Part shown: piece by piece, positions 8,115 to 16,931 of the stretch | Numbering within the stretch: the first letter of the stretch is position 1 | How the letters are laid out: every line of letters begins with the position of its first letter | DNA from: Cryomorphaceae bacterium | Lineage (GTDB): Bacteria > Bacteroidota > Bacteroidia > Flavobacteriales_D > Cryomorphaceae | Length of the DNA stretch: 64,000 nucleotides | Assembly (NCBI GenBank): GCA_003565555.1 | Contig: PXBH01000042.1 | Span: 16,058 to 80,057 of the forward strand | Reading direction: 5' to 3' | Notes under the pieces: model-generated | Told to the model about the DNA's origin: nothing | Databases searched by the model: none | What the model saw: only the letters and a program-made list of their open reading frames with translations | Program-made: the position numbers and the translations under genes

Positions 8115-9959
8115 ATGAATGACGAAAGAATATTGAAAACGATTACAGAGGTAATCAAATGCGCTCCAAATGATTGGAAGGTGCTCACCACCCACCGGCT
8201 CGACATCTACAACGAGGCGGCCGCCAAAACGGAATTCCTCACGGCTTTCGAAAAATTGGTTGAGACGGGCCGCTTTGATACCGCCGCGCTCGCCGCACTT
8301 CCCACGGCTTATGATTACATCCGCCTCGGTCATCCGCTCTCCTCCGTTTTGGAATGGGCTGTGGCCAAATTGAATGCACTTCCGTCGGAGCATGTCATCA
8401 GCTTTTCCTCACGTACGGTGCCGATCTTGGCAGTCCTTCGCAAAAACCTGTTCGACGGAATCCCCACACGCATCGTGCACACCGGTGGGCTGCCCGAGGC
8501 CTTCGATCCCGATGCGGTAAGGCGCGTGTACGGCTACCGTTTTGAGCTGTCAGAAGTTGACGGGCCGGAGTATATCTCCGAATTTGACGGAAGTACCGTG
8601 TATGTGTGCCGCACCGAGGATGTGGGCCGAATTGCTTTTCCTGCAGGGGTCGATTTCTTCATCGGCTTGCGCGACGGGCTCGGCAGCATCTTGGCCGTAC
8701 ACCCCGATGCTGATCCCTCCTGTGTCCCCGCCATTCAGCACGTGCGCCGGCGAGAGACCGTCGCCATGACCCCGGCCGATGCTTTTGCCTCCCTGCAAAT
8801 GCTCACCGGCCGGCCGGCACCCGAAAGGGAGGTCCGCGGCACCGACCTTGCCCGTGCCGAGGTGCTCGCCACTATCCGCGAAATTACCGGAACCCGAAAG
8901 GATGCCCTCCTCGGATCTTCCGGGCTCTCCGTGCAGTACGCAGTCATGATGGGCCTGCTCGATTACGCTTTTGAGCAGCATCCCGGAAAGCCCGTTCACA
9001 TCATCGTGCCGCCCAATTGCTACGGAGGCACCAACGATCAGGCGCGTCGCGTGGCGGCCTGCATGCAAGGTGTCGAGATCGTTGACCTTCATGTAGACGG
9101 CGACAACGATATGACGGAGAGTACGGAGCGTGTGCTCCGGCAGGCGGCGTCGGCAGATGCCGTGCCTTTTATCATCGCCGAGATTCCCACCAACCCCCGC
9201 GTGGAAGTCCCGGATTTGAATAAACTCAGGGCCGTATTGAGCAAGAAACGCGAAACGTCCTCGGGCACTCCCGCAATCGACCCCGTGTTTATCCTCGATC
9301 AAACCTTCTGCCCGAACGTGCGCTTTTTGGATGAAGGCGGTATCTTCTCCTCCGTGCGTACGGTCTCCTATGTGAGCGGGTCCAAATTTCCGAGCGGGGG
9401 CAAGTGCACAGCGGGCTATTGCACGGCCAATGCGGCCGCAGAGCCCCTGATCGGGAAAATTGAACGGCACCTTCGCCTTTGCGACAACGAGGCAACCGAT
9501 ACCCAGGTGCGCATCCTCGCAGAACAAATGCCCTCTATGCTGCGCCGGATTCAGGCAGCCTACGTGAATACACGCAGATTTGTCAATGACATTGCGGAAA
9601 TCCTGCCGGAGGCCAAAATCAACTTCGTCTCTGAAGCCCTCGCAGCCCGCGGATTTACACCTTCTGTCTTTTCCCTCGATCTCCCGACCAAAGGTGCCAC
9701 CGAGGCCGAGCGCGAAAACTACAAGCGCACCATGAACGAGAAGCTGATCCGCATGATGATCACCGAAATTCCCGAAGAGAGCAAACACTGCGTGAGCTAC
9801 GGGCAGCTCAAAGGCTGTTACTGGACCATTCCGGCTACCTCGACCCAGGGCACCACCAAAGAAGAGGACAAAGACTACATCGCTCGGGTGTCTGTATCAC
9901 CTGACTTGGACCTCGATCGACACGAGAAAGTTTTCGCCGATTTCGCGGCGCAGATGTGA
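8115..9959 (+). CDS. Large Cys/Met-metabolism-type PLP-dependent enzyme
   Basis: A 614-residue fold-type I PLP enzyme related to cystathionine gamma-synthase/lyase. The catalytic core starts near residue 240. ALLGSSGLSVQYAVM is the PLP-phosphate region, FILDQTF carries the Asp that holds the pyridine ring (about D395), and SGSKFPSGGKCTAGY carries the Schiff-base lysine (about K424). It is some 220 residues longer than usual family members (about 390). The N-terminal extension contains YDYIRLGHPLSSVLEWAVAKL...ISFSSRTVPILAVLR, which resembles the ordinary N-terminal segment of these enzymes, so part of the large domain appears duplicated. Reaction unknown: gamma-synthase, lyase or a divergent activity. 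Confidence 0.8.
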   Translation: MNDERILKTITEVIKCAPNDWKVLTTHRLDIYNEAAAKTEFLTAFEKLVETGRFDTAALAALPTAYDYIRLGHPLSSVLEWAVAKLNALPSEHVISFSSRTVPILAVLRKNLFDGIPTRIVHTGGLPEAFDPDAVRRVYGYRFELSEVDGPEYISEFDGSTVYVCRTEDVGRIAFPAGVDFFIGLRDGLGSILAVHPDADPSCVPAIQHVRRRETVAMTPADAFASLQMLTGRPAPEREVRGTDLARAEVLATIREITGTRKDALLGSSGLSVQYAVMMGLLDYAFEQHPGKPVHIIVPPNCYGGTNDQARRVAACMQGVEIVDLHVDGDNDMTESTERVLRQAASADAVPFIIAEIPTNPRVEVPDLNKLRAVLSKKRETSSGTPAIDPVFILDQTFCPNVRFLDEGGIFSSVRTVSYVSGSKFPSGGKCTAGYCTANAAAEPLIGKIERHLRLCDNEATDTQVRILAEQMPSMLRRIQAAYVNTRRFVNDIAEILPEAKINFVSEALAARGFTPSVFSLDLPTKGATEAERENYKRTMNEKLIRMMITEIPEESKHCVSYGQLKGCYWTIPATSTQGTTKEEDKDYIARVSVSPDLDLDRHEKVFADFAAQM

Positions 9960-10245
9960 GCATGGAAGCCGCTTCGGGACCGGGGTCCGGAAAGACAGGG
10001 CGGACCTGCGTATGCGGCCACCCCCGGCAGTCCTTGAAATCCCGAACGAGGACGGGCATGAGGGCTCCACACCGCGCCGGGACTCCGCCCCGAAATCATC
10101 CCGATTCTCGGAAAACACAACGGAACCGAAGGGCAATCAGCACCTCCTGATTTGCTGTTCATCACAAAACCTTGTTCCCGGTCACATTTATTTTTTACTT
10201 TTCCCGGCGGTTGTGAATATTTGCCTGAAATGAAAAATCACACGA

Positions 10246-11676
10246 ATGCTCGATAGAATTACGGCACGTGTCAAAGCCGCATTGCACATCACTATTTACG
10301 GCACGCTATGTATGATGGCCTTGGGAATTTCATCCTGTTCGGCTGCACCTGTCATAAAGAACGAAAAAGTTGAGGGCAAATGGTTCGTGAACTTCGTCCA
10401 CAAAGATATCGGGCAGGCGCACACCGTCATCACCGTCAAGACCGATGCCGACGCCTTTGAAGCGCAAAGCAGAAAAAATGCGGACAGAGACATCCTGGGC
10501 AATTGGACGTCATTTTTGGCCCGGACCTTCACCAAGGGTATGAAAAACGGATCCTTGCTCAGGATTGAGCGGGGAGTTTTTAAAGAAAAAGGCGATACGG
10601 TTTATTTGGCCGGAATTCTGGTCACTCCCATGGGGCAGTTCAATATCGAAGGCCACATTTCGGGCGAGGTGCTTTATGCCGAATTTCGCAACAAGAGCAG
10701 GGGACTTTTGGGGCAAATCACCGGAACGCGAGATGTTCCCGAGATGCCCCTGCAAGATTACCCTGAGCTGTTTCGGGCCGTGGTGTCAACAGCAGAATCG
10801 AAAATTTTTAATCCCCGCGTGCTCGAATCGGGGGAGTGGGAGAAGTATGTGAAGGCCGTGACGAAATCCGCCCCCAAGCTTCAAGACGATTTGGAGATGG
10901 TATTCGCTTCCTTTTACCGCGCCCGAGATTTGCCTTTTTCCCATTTTGCACTGATGAAAATGCCTCCTGCAGAAGAAGAGGGTGCGAATGAAAGCTCCCG
11001 AAAGACCTACCTTTCTTTAGAAGAGAAGACCGAGCATATCGCTTATTTGAAAATCAGCTCATTCAGCGGGTCAGCGCAGGAGGTTGACAGCATTTTTGAA
11101 GCGATTCATGCGGGGGGATACGCCCATTTGATCGTCGACTTGCGCAACAATGCGGGGGGAAGTGTGGAAGCCGGCATGGCCTTCGCCAAAAATGTCATTC
11201 TTCGGGAAACTTACGGGGGTATCTTCTTGACGCAAAAGTGGTTTAACAAAAACGACGCACCGCCTTCGCTCGAATCCTATGATGCCTTCGAATCCTTTAC
11301 CGAGGCAAATTTCGACCTCATTATACAAGGCATTCACAAAAAAGAAGGGCTTTGCCTGAAAATTACCCCGAATGAGCGGGTGTACGAAGGCAATTTGCTC
11401 ATCTTAACCGACGGGAATACGGCCAGTACCTGCGAGCCCATAGTCTATGAATTGCAAAGGCAGGGGAGGGGCACGGCAATCGGAGAGACCACCGCCGGAG
11501 CCATGCTGAACGGGGAGATATTTGAATTGCCGTATGGCTTCAACATGTTTGTCCCCACCGCAGACTATTACACCTCCGACGGATACAGGATAGACCAAAA
11601 CGGTGTGGTACCAGACCGCGAAACGCCGGGAGAAAATGCCTTGGATGCGGCCCTCAAAAGATTGAGCAAAGAATAA
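10246..11676 (+). CDS. S41-family peptidase lipoprotein
   Basis: A 476-residue predicted lipoprotein (LGISSC, C31). Residues 40 to about 165 are a beta-rich N-terminal region. From about 260 it is a C-terminal-processing/tricorn-like S41 protease: HLIVDLRNNAGGSVEAG at about 294-310 and LILTDGNTASTCEPIVYELQ at about 385-404, with nucleophile Ser394. The position that is GK in Tsp/CtpA enzymes reads GETTAGAM here (about 413-420), the form seen in the IRBP/tricorn-type branch rather than in classical CtpA. No PDZ domain is evident. It acts in the envelope; substrate unknown. It stands alone between gaps of 286 and 309 bases. Confidence 0.85.
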   Translation: MLDRITARVKAALHITIYGTLCMMALGISSCSAAPVIKNEKVEGKWFVNFVHKDIGQAHTVITVKTDADAFEAQSRKNADRDILGNWTSFLARTFTKGMKNGSLLRIERGVFKEKGDTVYLAGILVTPMGQFNIEGHISGEVLYAEFRNKSRGLLGQITGTRDVPEMPLQDYPELFRAVVSTAESKIFNPRVLESGEWEKYVKAVTKSAPKLQDDLEMVFASFYRARDLPFSHFALMKMPPAEEEGANESSRKTYLSLEEKTEHIAYLKISSFSGSAQEVDSIFEAIHAGGYAHLIVDLRNNAGGSVEAGMAFAKNVILRETYGGIFLTQKWFNKNDAPPSLESYDAFESFTEANFDLIIQGIHKKEGLCLKITPNERVYEGNLLILTDGNTASTCEPIVYELQRQGRGTAIGETTAGAMLNGEIFELPYGFNMFVPTADYYTSDGYRIDQNGVVPDRETPGENALDAALKRLSKE

Positions 11677-11985
11677 AGGGACGGTCATCGATCTGAGTTT
11701 TTCGGCCGCCCCGCAGACGCAATTCCTGTCGCAAACTGTGGGCGGGATCTACACGAATGCACACAACTGCGCAGGATGGCCGGCCATCCTGCCGCTTCGT
11801 TGAGGATGGCTTATCGGATGAGCCGCCTCAAACCGGCTTGATCGTCTTTGGTCACATTTTCGCACCGGGGTAAATTCCTATGCTCCATAGTACTGTAGAG
11901 ATTCGAAGGCCACAGATGAACGGTCACGGCAAATATTTTCATTCCTTTCCTACCTTAGCGAGGCTCAAATCTGCACCCTGTTGTC
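11677..11985. other. Intergenic region upstream of the TonB operon, with a 22-bp perfect palindrome
   Basis: This 309-base gap contains no credible gene. Its main feature is a loopless 22-bp palindrome at 11769-11790 (half-site GCAGGATGGCC), with a further partial copy AGGATGGC at 11801-11808. A near-consensus -7 box TACCTTAG lies about 25-35 bases upstream of the exbB ATG at 11986. The palindrome could be a regulator site or part of the end of the preceding transcript; there is no T tract after it. Confidence 0.5.
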
Positions 11986-12804
11986 ATGCAAAAATCCGAA
12001 AACGTTCGTCAAACGCTATCCTCGGCCATGGGAGTTGCGGTCATTCTGACTTCACTGATCGCCGGCTATTTCATCTACCACAATATCCTCGGGCATCCGG
12101 ACAATTTCATCGGCGGTGATCCCGAAAACGAACCCCTCGAAGGCAACTACCTCGGGGTCATTCACAAGGGCAGCAGCATCGTCATCCTGCAGATCTCCTT
12201 CATCATCATCCTCATTACCTACACTGCAGAGCGCGGGATCAACCTTTTCCGCGCAGGCGGGAAGGGACGGATCAAGGCCTTTGCCGCTGAGGTGAAGGCG
12301 CTTTTGTCCCGAGACGATTTTGAAGGCATCGAGGCCGCTTGCGACCGTCAGCGGGGCTCCGTGGCCAATGTGGTGCGCAAGGGGGTGGGCGCCTTCCGGC
12401 AAATTCGAGAAAGCGAAACGCTCCGACCGGAGGAGCAGGCCTACCGCCTAAAGCGCGAGCTCGAAGAAGCCACCCACCTGGAGTTGCCCCATCTCGAGCG
12501 CAATATGGCCATCATCTCAACCATCGCCTCGGTGGCTACACTGATCGGACTCCTCGGTACGGTGACGGGGATGATTCGGGCCTTCTCCGCCTTGGCAAGG
12601 GCCGGAGCACCGGATGCCGTCGGTCTGGCAGGAGGTATTTCTCAAGCCCTTGTCACCACGGCCCTCGGGATCGGTACCGCGGCGGTGGCCATCGTCGTTT
12701 TCAACTATTACACCGACCGCATCGACAAGCTCACCTATGCCGCCGACGAGACCAACTACGCCCTGCTGAGTCGCTTCAAGGAAGACCTTAAAGCAAAATC
12801 CTGA
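11986..12804 (+). CDS. exbB: MotA/TolQ/ExbB proton channel protein
   Basis: A 272-residue inner-membrane channel subunit that, with ExbD, harvests proton-motive force to drive TonB. Membrane segments appear at about 10-27 (MGVAVILTSLIAGYFIYHNIL), 60-80, 170-195 (MAIISTIASVATLIGLLGTVTGMI) and 213-240 (GISQALVTTALGIGTAAVAIVVF). The family signature GLLGTVTGMIRAFSALA and ALVTTALG are intact. First gene of a tight operon: the ExbD start is four bases after its stop. The extra N-terminal segment with a periplasmic loop is common in Bacteroidota ExbB. Confidence 0.92.
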   Translation: MQKSENVRQTLSSAMGVAVILTSLIAGYFIYHNILGHPDNFIGGDPENEPLEGNYLGVIHKGSSIVILQISFIIILITYTAERGINLFRAGGKGRIKAFAAEVKALLSRDDFEGIEAACDRQRGSVANVVRKGVGAFRQIRESETLRPEEQAYRLKRELEEATHLELPHLERNMAIISTIASVATLIGLLGTVTGMIRAFSALARAGAPDAVGLAGGISQALVTTALGIGTAAVAIVVFNYYTDRIDKLTYAADETNYALLSRFKEDLKAKS

Positions 12805-12807
12805 TCC

Positions 12808-13410
12808 GTGCCCCGCTACCGCAACATAAGGAAGAAGCCGAAGCTGGACATGAACCCCATGGTTGATATGGCTTTTCTGCTTGTGAGCTTCTTCATGATG
12901 GCCACTACCTTTAAGGCAGAGCTGCCCGAGGAGGTGCGTATCCCGGCCTCGAGTTCAGAAGTCAAGCTGCCCGAAAAAGGCCTTTGCACCATCACGATAG
13001 GGGCCGGGGGTAAAGTCTACTTTTCTGTAGACAACAAGTTCGAGCGGAAGCGAATTCTCGATGCCGCAGGCAGGCATTACGGTCTGTCCTTCACGGAAAA
13101 TCAACGGCGTGCATTCGCCCTCGCGGGAGGCCACGGCGTGCCCGTTGCGGAGCTGCCGGCCTTCCTTGATGCCAAGGTCGAAAACCGCCCCTATGAGCAG
13201 CCGGGAATCCCGCTCGGACCCGATGGTGAGCTCCGCAGGTGGATACTCACCGCGCGCACGGTCAACCCGAGGCTGCGCTTCGCCGTAAATGCAGATGCAC
13301 GTGCCAAGTATCCCGAAATTCACGCCGTGATCGAGACCTTCCGAGACCTTAACATCACCCGATTCAGCATTGTCACCGACCTAAAGACTTCCCGTGCTTC
13401 CGCCGATTGA
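12808..13410 (+). CDS. exbD: ExbD/TolR biopolymer transport protein (first copy)
   Basis: A 200-residue single-pass inner-membrane protein with a GTG start three bases after the exbB stop. The segment KLDMNPMVDMAFLLVSFFMMATTF at about 14-37 is the transmembrane helix with the proton-carrying Asp of the DMNPMVD motif. The periplasmic part ends in LRFAVNADARAKYPEIHAVIETFRDLNITRFSIVTD, the ExbD fold. It is longer than E. coli ExbD (about 140) because of an insert at about 85-150, usual for this phylum. Its 3' end overlaps the second exbD by 17 bases. Confidence 0.9.
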   Translation: MPRYRNIRKKPKLDMNPMVDMAFLLVSFFMMATTFKAELPEEVRIPASSSEVKLPEKGLCTITIGAGGKVYFSVDNKFERKRILDAAGRHYGLSFTENQRRAFALAGGHGVPVAELPAFLDAKVENRPYEQPGIPLGPDGELRRWILTARTVNPRLRFAVNADARAKYPEIHAVIETFRDLNITRFSIVTDLKTSRASAD

Positions 13411-13951
13411 AGAAATAGAGACCGAACGCATCCACGCCAAGGATGACAAAGCCCGAAAAGCTTCGCGGCGCAGCATCGATGTGGATATGAATCCTATGGT
13501 GGATCTCGCCTTCCTTCTGCTCACATTCTTCATGCTGGCCACCACCTTCAGCAAGCCCCAAGCCATGGAGCTTCTCGTGCCTGCAAAGCCCGATGAGGAA
13601 GAAGCGGAACGCGAAACACCCGTGAAAGAGAGCAAAACCCTGAGCCTCGTATTGCGCGAAGACAAAGTGGTGTGGTACCGCGGTATCACTGATCCCGCGA
13701 CTGCGGAACTGCCGTACGAAAACGGCCCGCTACTTGACCTCCTCGGCAGCCACAATGCCGAAATTGACGGACTTGTGGTCTTGGTCAAACCGCTGCCCGA
13801 AAGCAACGCGGAAAATCTGGTCACTGTCCTCGATGCGCTGAATGTAAGCAATGTGCAGCGGTATGCGCTTGCGGAACCTTCAGCCTTTGACCTCGAATTT
13901 TCTGAGGAAGACGCCGTGCCTGTGAACAACCGAGAAAACCCTGTCCCGTGA
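13394..13951 (+). CDS. exbD: ExbD/TolR biopolymer transport protein (second copy)
   Basis: A 185-residue ExbD paralogue. DVDMNPMVDLAFLLLTFFMLATTF at about 30-53 is the transmembrane helix with the conserved Asp; the periplasmic domain follows an acidic linker (DEEEAERETP). GTG start, overlapping the first exbD by 17 bases, and its stop overlaps the tonB GTG start (GTGA). Two different ExbD subunits next to one ExbB is common in Bacteroidota and suggests a mixed ExbD dimer, though that is inference. Confidence 0.9.
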   Translation: MLPPIEEIETERIHAKDDKARKASRRSIDVDMNPMVDLAFLLLTFFMLATTFSKPQAMELLVPAKPDEEEAERETPVKESKTLSLVLREDKVVWYRGITDPATAELPYENGPLLDLLGSHNAEIDGLVVLVKPLPESNAENLVTVLDALNVSNVQRYALAEPSAFDLEFSEEDAVPVNNRENPVP

Positions 13952-14715
13952 ATTCCCACCGTCCCGCATACGGCGCAGAAGAGCTCGAGGCACGCTACCC
14001 CGGGTCCGCATTGCTTTCTCTGGGTTTTGCCTTGGCCGTGGTGCTTCTCACCGCGGCTTACCCCTACATCCGCCATATTTTGAGAAAGCCCGATGAAGAT
14101 AAGATCCATACCGAGGCCGTCCGCGTCATCAATTATTCCGAATTGCAGGCCCCGCCGCCCATCGAATTGGAAAGGCGCATTCCCGAACCTGTCGAGTCAC
14201 CTCCCAAGGCCAAAGCGGTGAAGTTCTTGCAGCCCGTTGCTAAGGCAGACGATGAGGTGCCCGATGCGGATGTGATGCCCACGCGTGATGAGATGAGCGA
14301 TGCGCTGATCGGAACGCAGGATGTGGAGGGAACGGACAGCGTTTTCTTTGAGCAACCCGATGTCGAGGTTTTTCCCGAGCCTGCAGAAGCGGCACCGGCC
14401 GAAGTCTTTGAATTTGTTGAAGTCATGCCCGAGTACAGCGGAGGACAGGAGGCCTTCAGGAAGTACCTTTCGGAAAATCTTCGGTACCCCGCCATCGCAC
14501 GTGAAGCCGATGTTCAGGGCAGGGTGTTTATCTCCTTCGTGGTAGAAGCAGACGGAAGTATTTCCGGGGTGGAAGTGGCCCGAGGCGTGCATCCCGCCCT
14601 CGATGCCGAAGCGGTCAGGGTGATTTCCGCCATGCCGCCCTGGATTCCCGGCATGCAGCAAAACGAGCCCGTTCGGGTACGCTTCACCCTTCCGGTCACT
14701 TTTGTGCTCAGGTAG
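13948..14715 (+). CDS. tonB: TonB energy-transducer protein
   Basis: A 255-residue TonB. A single N-terminal membrane helix lies at about 21-40 (LLSLGFALAVVLLTAAYPYI), then a Pro/Glu/Lys-rich periplasmic span (about 65-160), then a C-terminal TonB domain: FVEVMPEYSGGQEAFRKYLSENLRYPAIAREADVQGRV... ending RVRFTLPVTFVLR. It links ExbBD to TonB-dependent outer-membrane transporters, none of which is in this window. GTG start overlapping exbD's stop. It converges on the TraB gene with a 22-base gap. Confidence 0.93.
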   Translation: MNSHRPAYGAEELEARYPGSALLSLGFALAVVLLTAAYPYIRHILRKPDEDKIHTEAVRVINYSELQAPPPIELERRIPEPVESPPKAKAVKFLQPVAKADDEVPDADVMPTRDEMSDALIGTQDVEGTDSVFFEQPDVEVFPEPAEAAPAEVFEFVEVMPEYSGGQEAFRKYLSENLRYPAIAREADVQGRVFISFVVEADGSISGVEVARGVHPALDAEAVRVISAMPPWIPGMQQNEPVRVRFTLPVTFVLR

Positions 14716-14737
14716 CTAAAGGACCGCGGCGGAGGAG

Positions 14738-15616
14738 TCAACCCCTGAGGTCGCGGACAGGCATCACCACAAAACCCGCTTCCCGCAGGGCCGTGATCAG
14801 CCCGCAGTCGTAAAACAAATGCATCAAACCCACCGCCACAAAGCAGCGGTGGCTCCGCAGCAAATCCGGTAGCTCCTCCATCCAAGCCCTGTTGCGGTCG
14901 GCAATGACAGGACCCGTTTGGTCACAACTCTCGTCCAACGGGTAGTCCCCGATCTTGAGGTCCATGTATAGGCGGGCGAAGGCACAGCTTCCGCGCTTTT
15001 CTCTGCCGAGACGCAGCGTTCGCACATCGCCGTGGATCACCCTTCGAAGCGCACCCCATGTATTTTCTCCGATTTTTTCATTGATCATGTCCGCCTGCAT
15101 GCTGTCGGTCTCCAGACCTACCGTGGGAATACCGAGTGAATCTGCAATATAAATCAGGTAGTTGTCAAAGTGGTCAAAACGATCCTCGGGGCCGGATGTC
15201 TTGCAGACGTCACGCGCTTTGAGCTGATTCAGCTTCCAGTGCAGCTCCATAGGACGCAGCTTTTCCAAAGGGACCGCCCAGTTTGCGGTATATTCTTCGA
15301 GCCATTCCACATCCCCGCTTTTCAGCCGGTCTCGGTAGGAGAAATCAGATGGCCTTCGGTTCATCGAAGCAGCGAGGTCTTCGGCAGGATCTATCGATTC
15401 AAACACCGCCAGCTCTGCATCGCTGAGGGCTTCAATCACTTTCGTTAAGCTGTCTACCCATGTGCTCCCCATCTGATGAAAGGTGCCCAAAAGGTAGGAG
15501 CGGTTGCCCGATTCACGGTCGTCTACAGACCAAAGAATGGTATTCTGTCCCGCGGCATCGTGCAGGCACCCGTAAAAACACAAAACGAAGACCGCGAGAA
15601 TTACTTTTGAAGCCAT
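14738..15616 (-). CDS. TraB/GumN family protein
   Basis: A 292-residue secreted or lipid-anchored protein. The ATG at 15616 gives a signal peptide (MASKVILAVFVLCFYGC...AAGQ) and lies ten bases after a TATTTTTG box; the longer ORF from 15835 overlaps the RES toxin gene and is rejected. Family signatures: SYLLGTFHQMG near the N-terminus, ELAVFESIDP, LETDSMQADMI, and the C-terminal CFVAVGLMHLFYDCGLITALREAGFVVMPV. TraB/GumN proteins are thought to be metal-dependent hydrolases or proteases of the Tiki fold; the target here is unknown. Confidence 0.85.
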   Translation of the reverse strand: MASKVILAVFVLCFYGCLHDAAGQNTILWSVDDRESGNRSYLLGTFHQMGSTWVDSLTKVIEALSDAELAVFESIDPAEDLAASMNRRPSDFSYRDRLKSGDVEWLEEYTANWAVPLEKLRPMELHWKLNQLKARDVCKTSGPEDRFDHFDNYLIYIADSLGIPTVGLETDSMQADMINEKIGENTWGALRRVIHGDVRTLRLGREKRGSCAFARLYMDLKIGDYPLDESCDQTGPVIADRNRAWMEELPDLLRSHRCFVAVGLMHLFYDCGLITALREAGFVVMPVRDLRG

Positions 15617-15626
15617 ATCAAGCAGC

Positions 15627-15634
15627 CAAAAATA
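15627..15634 (-). promoter_or_regulatory. -7 box TATTTTTG for the TraB/GumN gene
   Basis: Exact TAnnTTTG on the minus strand, ten bases upstream of the ATG at 15616; supports that start over 15835. No clear -33 TTG. Confidence 0.45.
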
Positions 15635-15749
15635 GGCTATTCTTCCGTAGCTTGTATGCACTGACTTTACGGCAAAAACAAGGGTCGGCACTGTGCTGCA
15701 GCATTGCACTGCCTCAGTTTCCCCTGATGGGGTAGTTCCGCTTCGGGTT

Positions 15750-16226
15750 TCAGGGCCCGCCTGTCTCCCTGCCGAGCAATCTGCGGCCCATTTTAAAACT
15801 CCTGACCTGACGAACGGTGATGTGGCGAAAAGCATGATGCGCGGTATTGATCAGGACATTAAAATCGCCGGGAACTACGGCAGAAGGTACCCGAAGCAGG
15901 CAGTGTTTATTCTCTTGCACGAAGCGGTCTCCGATCTCCTGCGTAATGCGCCGGTGCGGAAACGCATCCCAACCTTCGGGAAGGTTTTGAATATCCGTTT
16001 CGGCTGTGGTGACTTGGGGCCCCGTTTCAATCTCGACCATGCAGAGGTCGTCAGGCGCGAGGGCCGCTGAGAGATGAACCATCACCTCGGCGAGGGCCAA
16101 TGCGCGGCTCTCGGCGCAGTAGATAATCTCAGTTCCCGGCGTATTCCATCGGTACCCGTACTTCGCCGCCCCCTTCCCGGACAGCTCGGAAGCATAAGGA
16201 CGGCGCGTCAGTCTGAACAAAGTCAT
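15750..16226 (-). CDS. RES-domain toxin of a RES-Xre toxin-antitoxin pair
   Basis: A 158-residue RES-family protein. The catalytic pattern is present: R near the N-terminus in MTLFRLTRRPYA, Y/W in YGYRWNTPG, E in YCAESRALALAEVMVHL, and S in LLRVPSAVVPGDFNVLINTAHH. RES toxins (ParT, MbcT and relatives) cleave or phosphorolyse NAD+ and so arrest growth. Translation starts where the antitoxin ends (ATGA overlap at 16226), the standard order for this family, so it is translationally coupled and held in check by its neighbour. Length is near the usual 150-230. All motifs are intact, so it is probably active. Confidence 0.9.
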   Translation of the reverse strand: MTLFRLTRRPYASELSGKGAAKYGYRWNTPGTEIIYCAESRALALAEVMVHLSAALAPDDLCMVEIETGPQVTTAETDIQNLPEGWDAFPHRRITQEIGDRFVQENKHCLLRVPSAVVPGDFNVLINTAHHAFRHITVRQVRSFKMGRRLLGRETGGP

Positions 16227-16726
16227 CAGGCAAAAACTCCGTGCTCGATTGCGTTCAGCTCAGAGAGGATGAGCTCATGCCCGTAGGCAGTACCGGCAAG
16301 GGCTTTGGGAATGCCCCCGCCGAGGGCAAAATTAGGGGTGTCGAGCCACAGGAAAAACTTCTCTCTGCTGCCGAAAACACGCGTGCCCTCTTCGACAAGC
16401 TCCGCTGCCTGCAGGATTTTCTCAGAGTGGATCGGCTTGAATATGTGGTTTTTTTCGGATTTGTAGCGCTGCAAAGATTTCAGTGAAATATTGAATATAT
16501 CCGCCCACTCCTGATCGCTGAAGGGCAGGCGGGTGCGTATCACTTCAAAAAAGGCGTGGGTAATCCCTTTGCGGACAGCCTCCACCACCAAAAGGCGATC
16601 CCTGAGAAACTCAGCAAAGGAGGGAGGCTCCGAAGCGAAACCCCGACCGCTGAAATACACGGACGCCGCTTCGTTGAGTACGTCAGGCCCGCTTTCGGAT
16701 GCTGAATATGAATACTTTCCTCCCAT
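16226..16726 (-). CDS. Xre/MbcA/ParS-type antitoxin
   Basis: A 166-residue antitoxin encoded first in the pair. Residues about 60-95 form an Xre-like helix-turn-helix (LPFSDQEWADIFNISLKSLQRYKSEK), probably DNA-binding. The C-terminal region FGSREKFFLWLDTPNFALGG...IPKALAGTAYGHELILSELNAIEHGVFA is the DUF2384/MbcA-ParS toxin-binding domain that plugs the RES active site. The TAAATTTG box upstream carries two identical 9-base repeats 21 bases apart, consistent with repression by this protein. Family assignment rests on order, length and the C-terminal motif. Confidence 0.9.
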   Translation of the reverse strand: MGGKYSYSASESGPDVLNEAASVYFSGRGFASEPPSFAEFLRDRLLVVEAVRKGITHAFFEVIRTRLPFSDQEWADIFNISLKSLQRYKSEKNHIFKPIHSEKILQAAELVEEGTRVFGSREKFFLWLDTPNFALGGGIPKALAGTAYGHELILSELNAIEHGVFA

Positions 16727-16734
16727 TAATAGTA

Positions 16735-16775
16735 TTTTGTCCCCAAATTTACGACTTTTGTCCCGGTTTTGAAAG
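16735..16775 (-). promoter_or_regulatory. RES-Xre promoter with two GGGACAAAA direct repeats
   Basis: On the minus strand the order is TTTC, 19 bases, TAAATTTG (16744-16751), close to the Bacteroidota TTTG/TAnnTTTG consensus. One copy of GGGACAAAA lies in the spacer (16756-16764) and an identical copy directly follows the -7 box (16735-16743), covering the expected start of transcription. The copies are 21 bp apart, two helical turns. This is the layout expected of an operator through which the antitoxin represses its own operon. The antitoxin ATG is at 16726. Confidence 0.6.
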
Positions 16776-16931
16776 CGAAGTTAAAATTTTCTCCTGCATG
16801 CCGCAGATTTTCTCTCTGCTTTTCGCAGCCGGGCATAAATTTCTGCATGCTTTCTCCTGCCCGCGGGTTGCGTGCAGGTATTTACTCCTCTCAGACGCGA
16901 ATGCAGTACGGAACTTAAAATCGCCGAATGC

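Noticed and set aside
8550..9788. 412-codon open frame antisense to the PLP enzyme
   Set aside because: Opposite a conserved gene, no signal, domain or promoter; shadow frame.
15617..15835. Upstream extension of the TraB/GumN gene
   Set aside because: It overlaps the RES toxin, contains the TATTTTTG box and hides a good signal peptide that starts at 15616.
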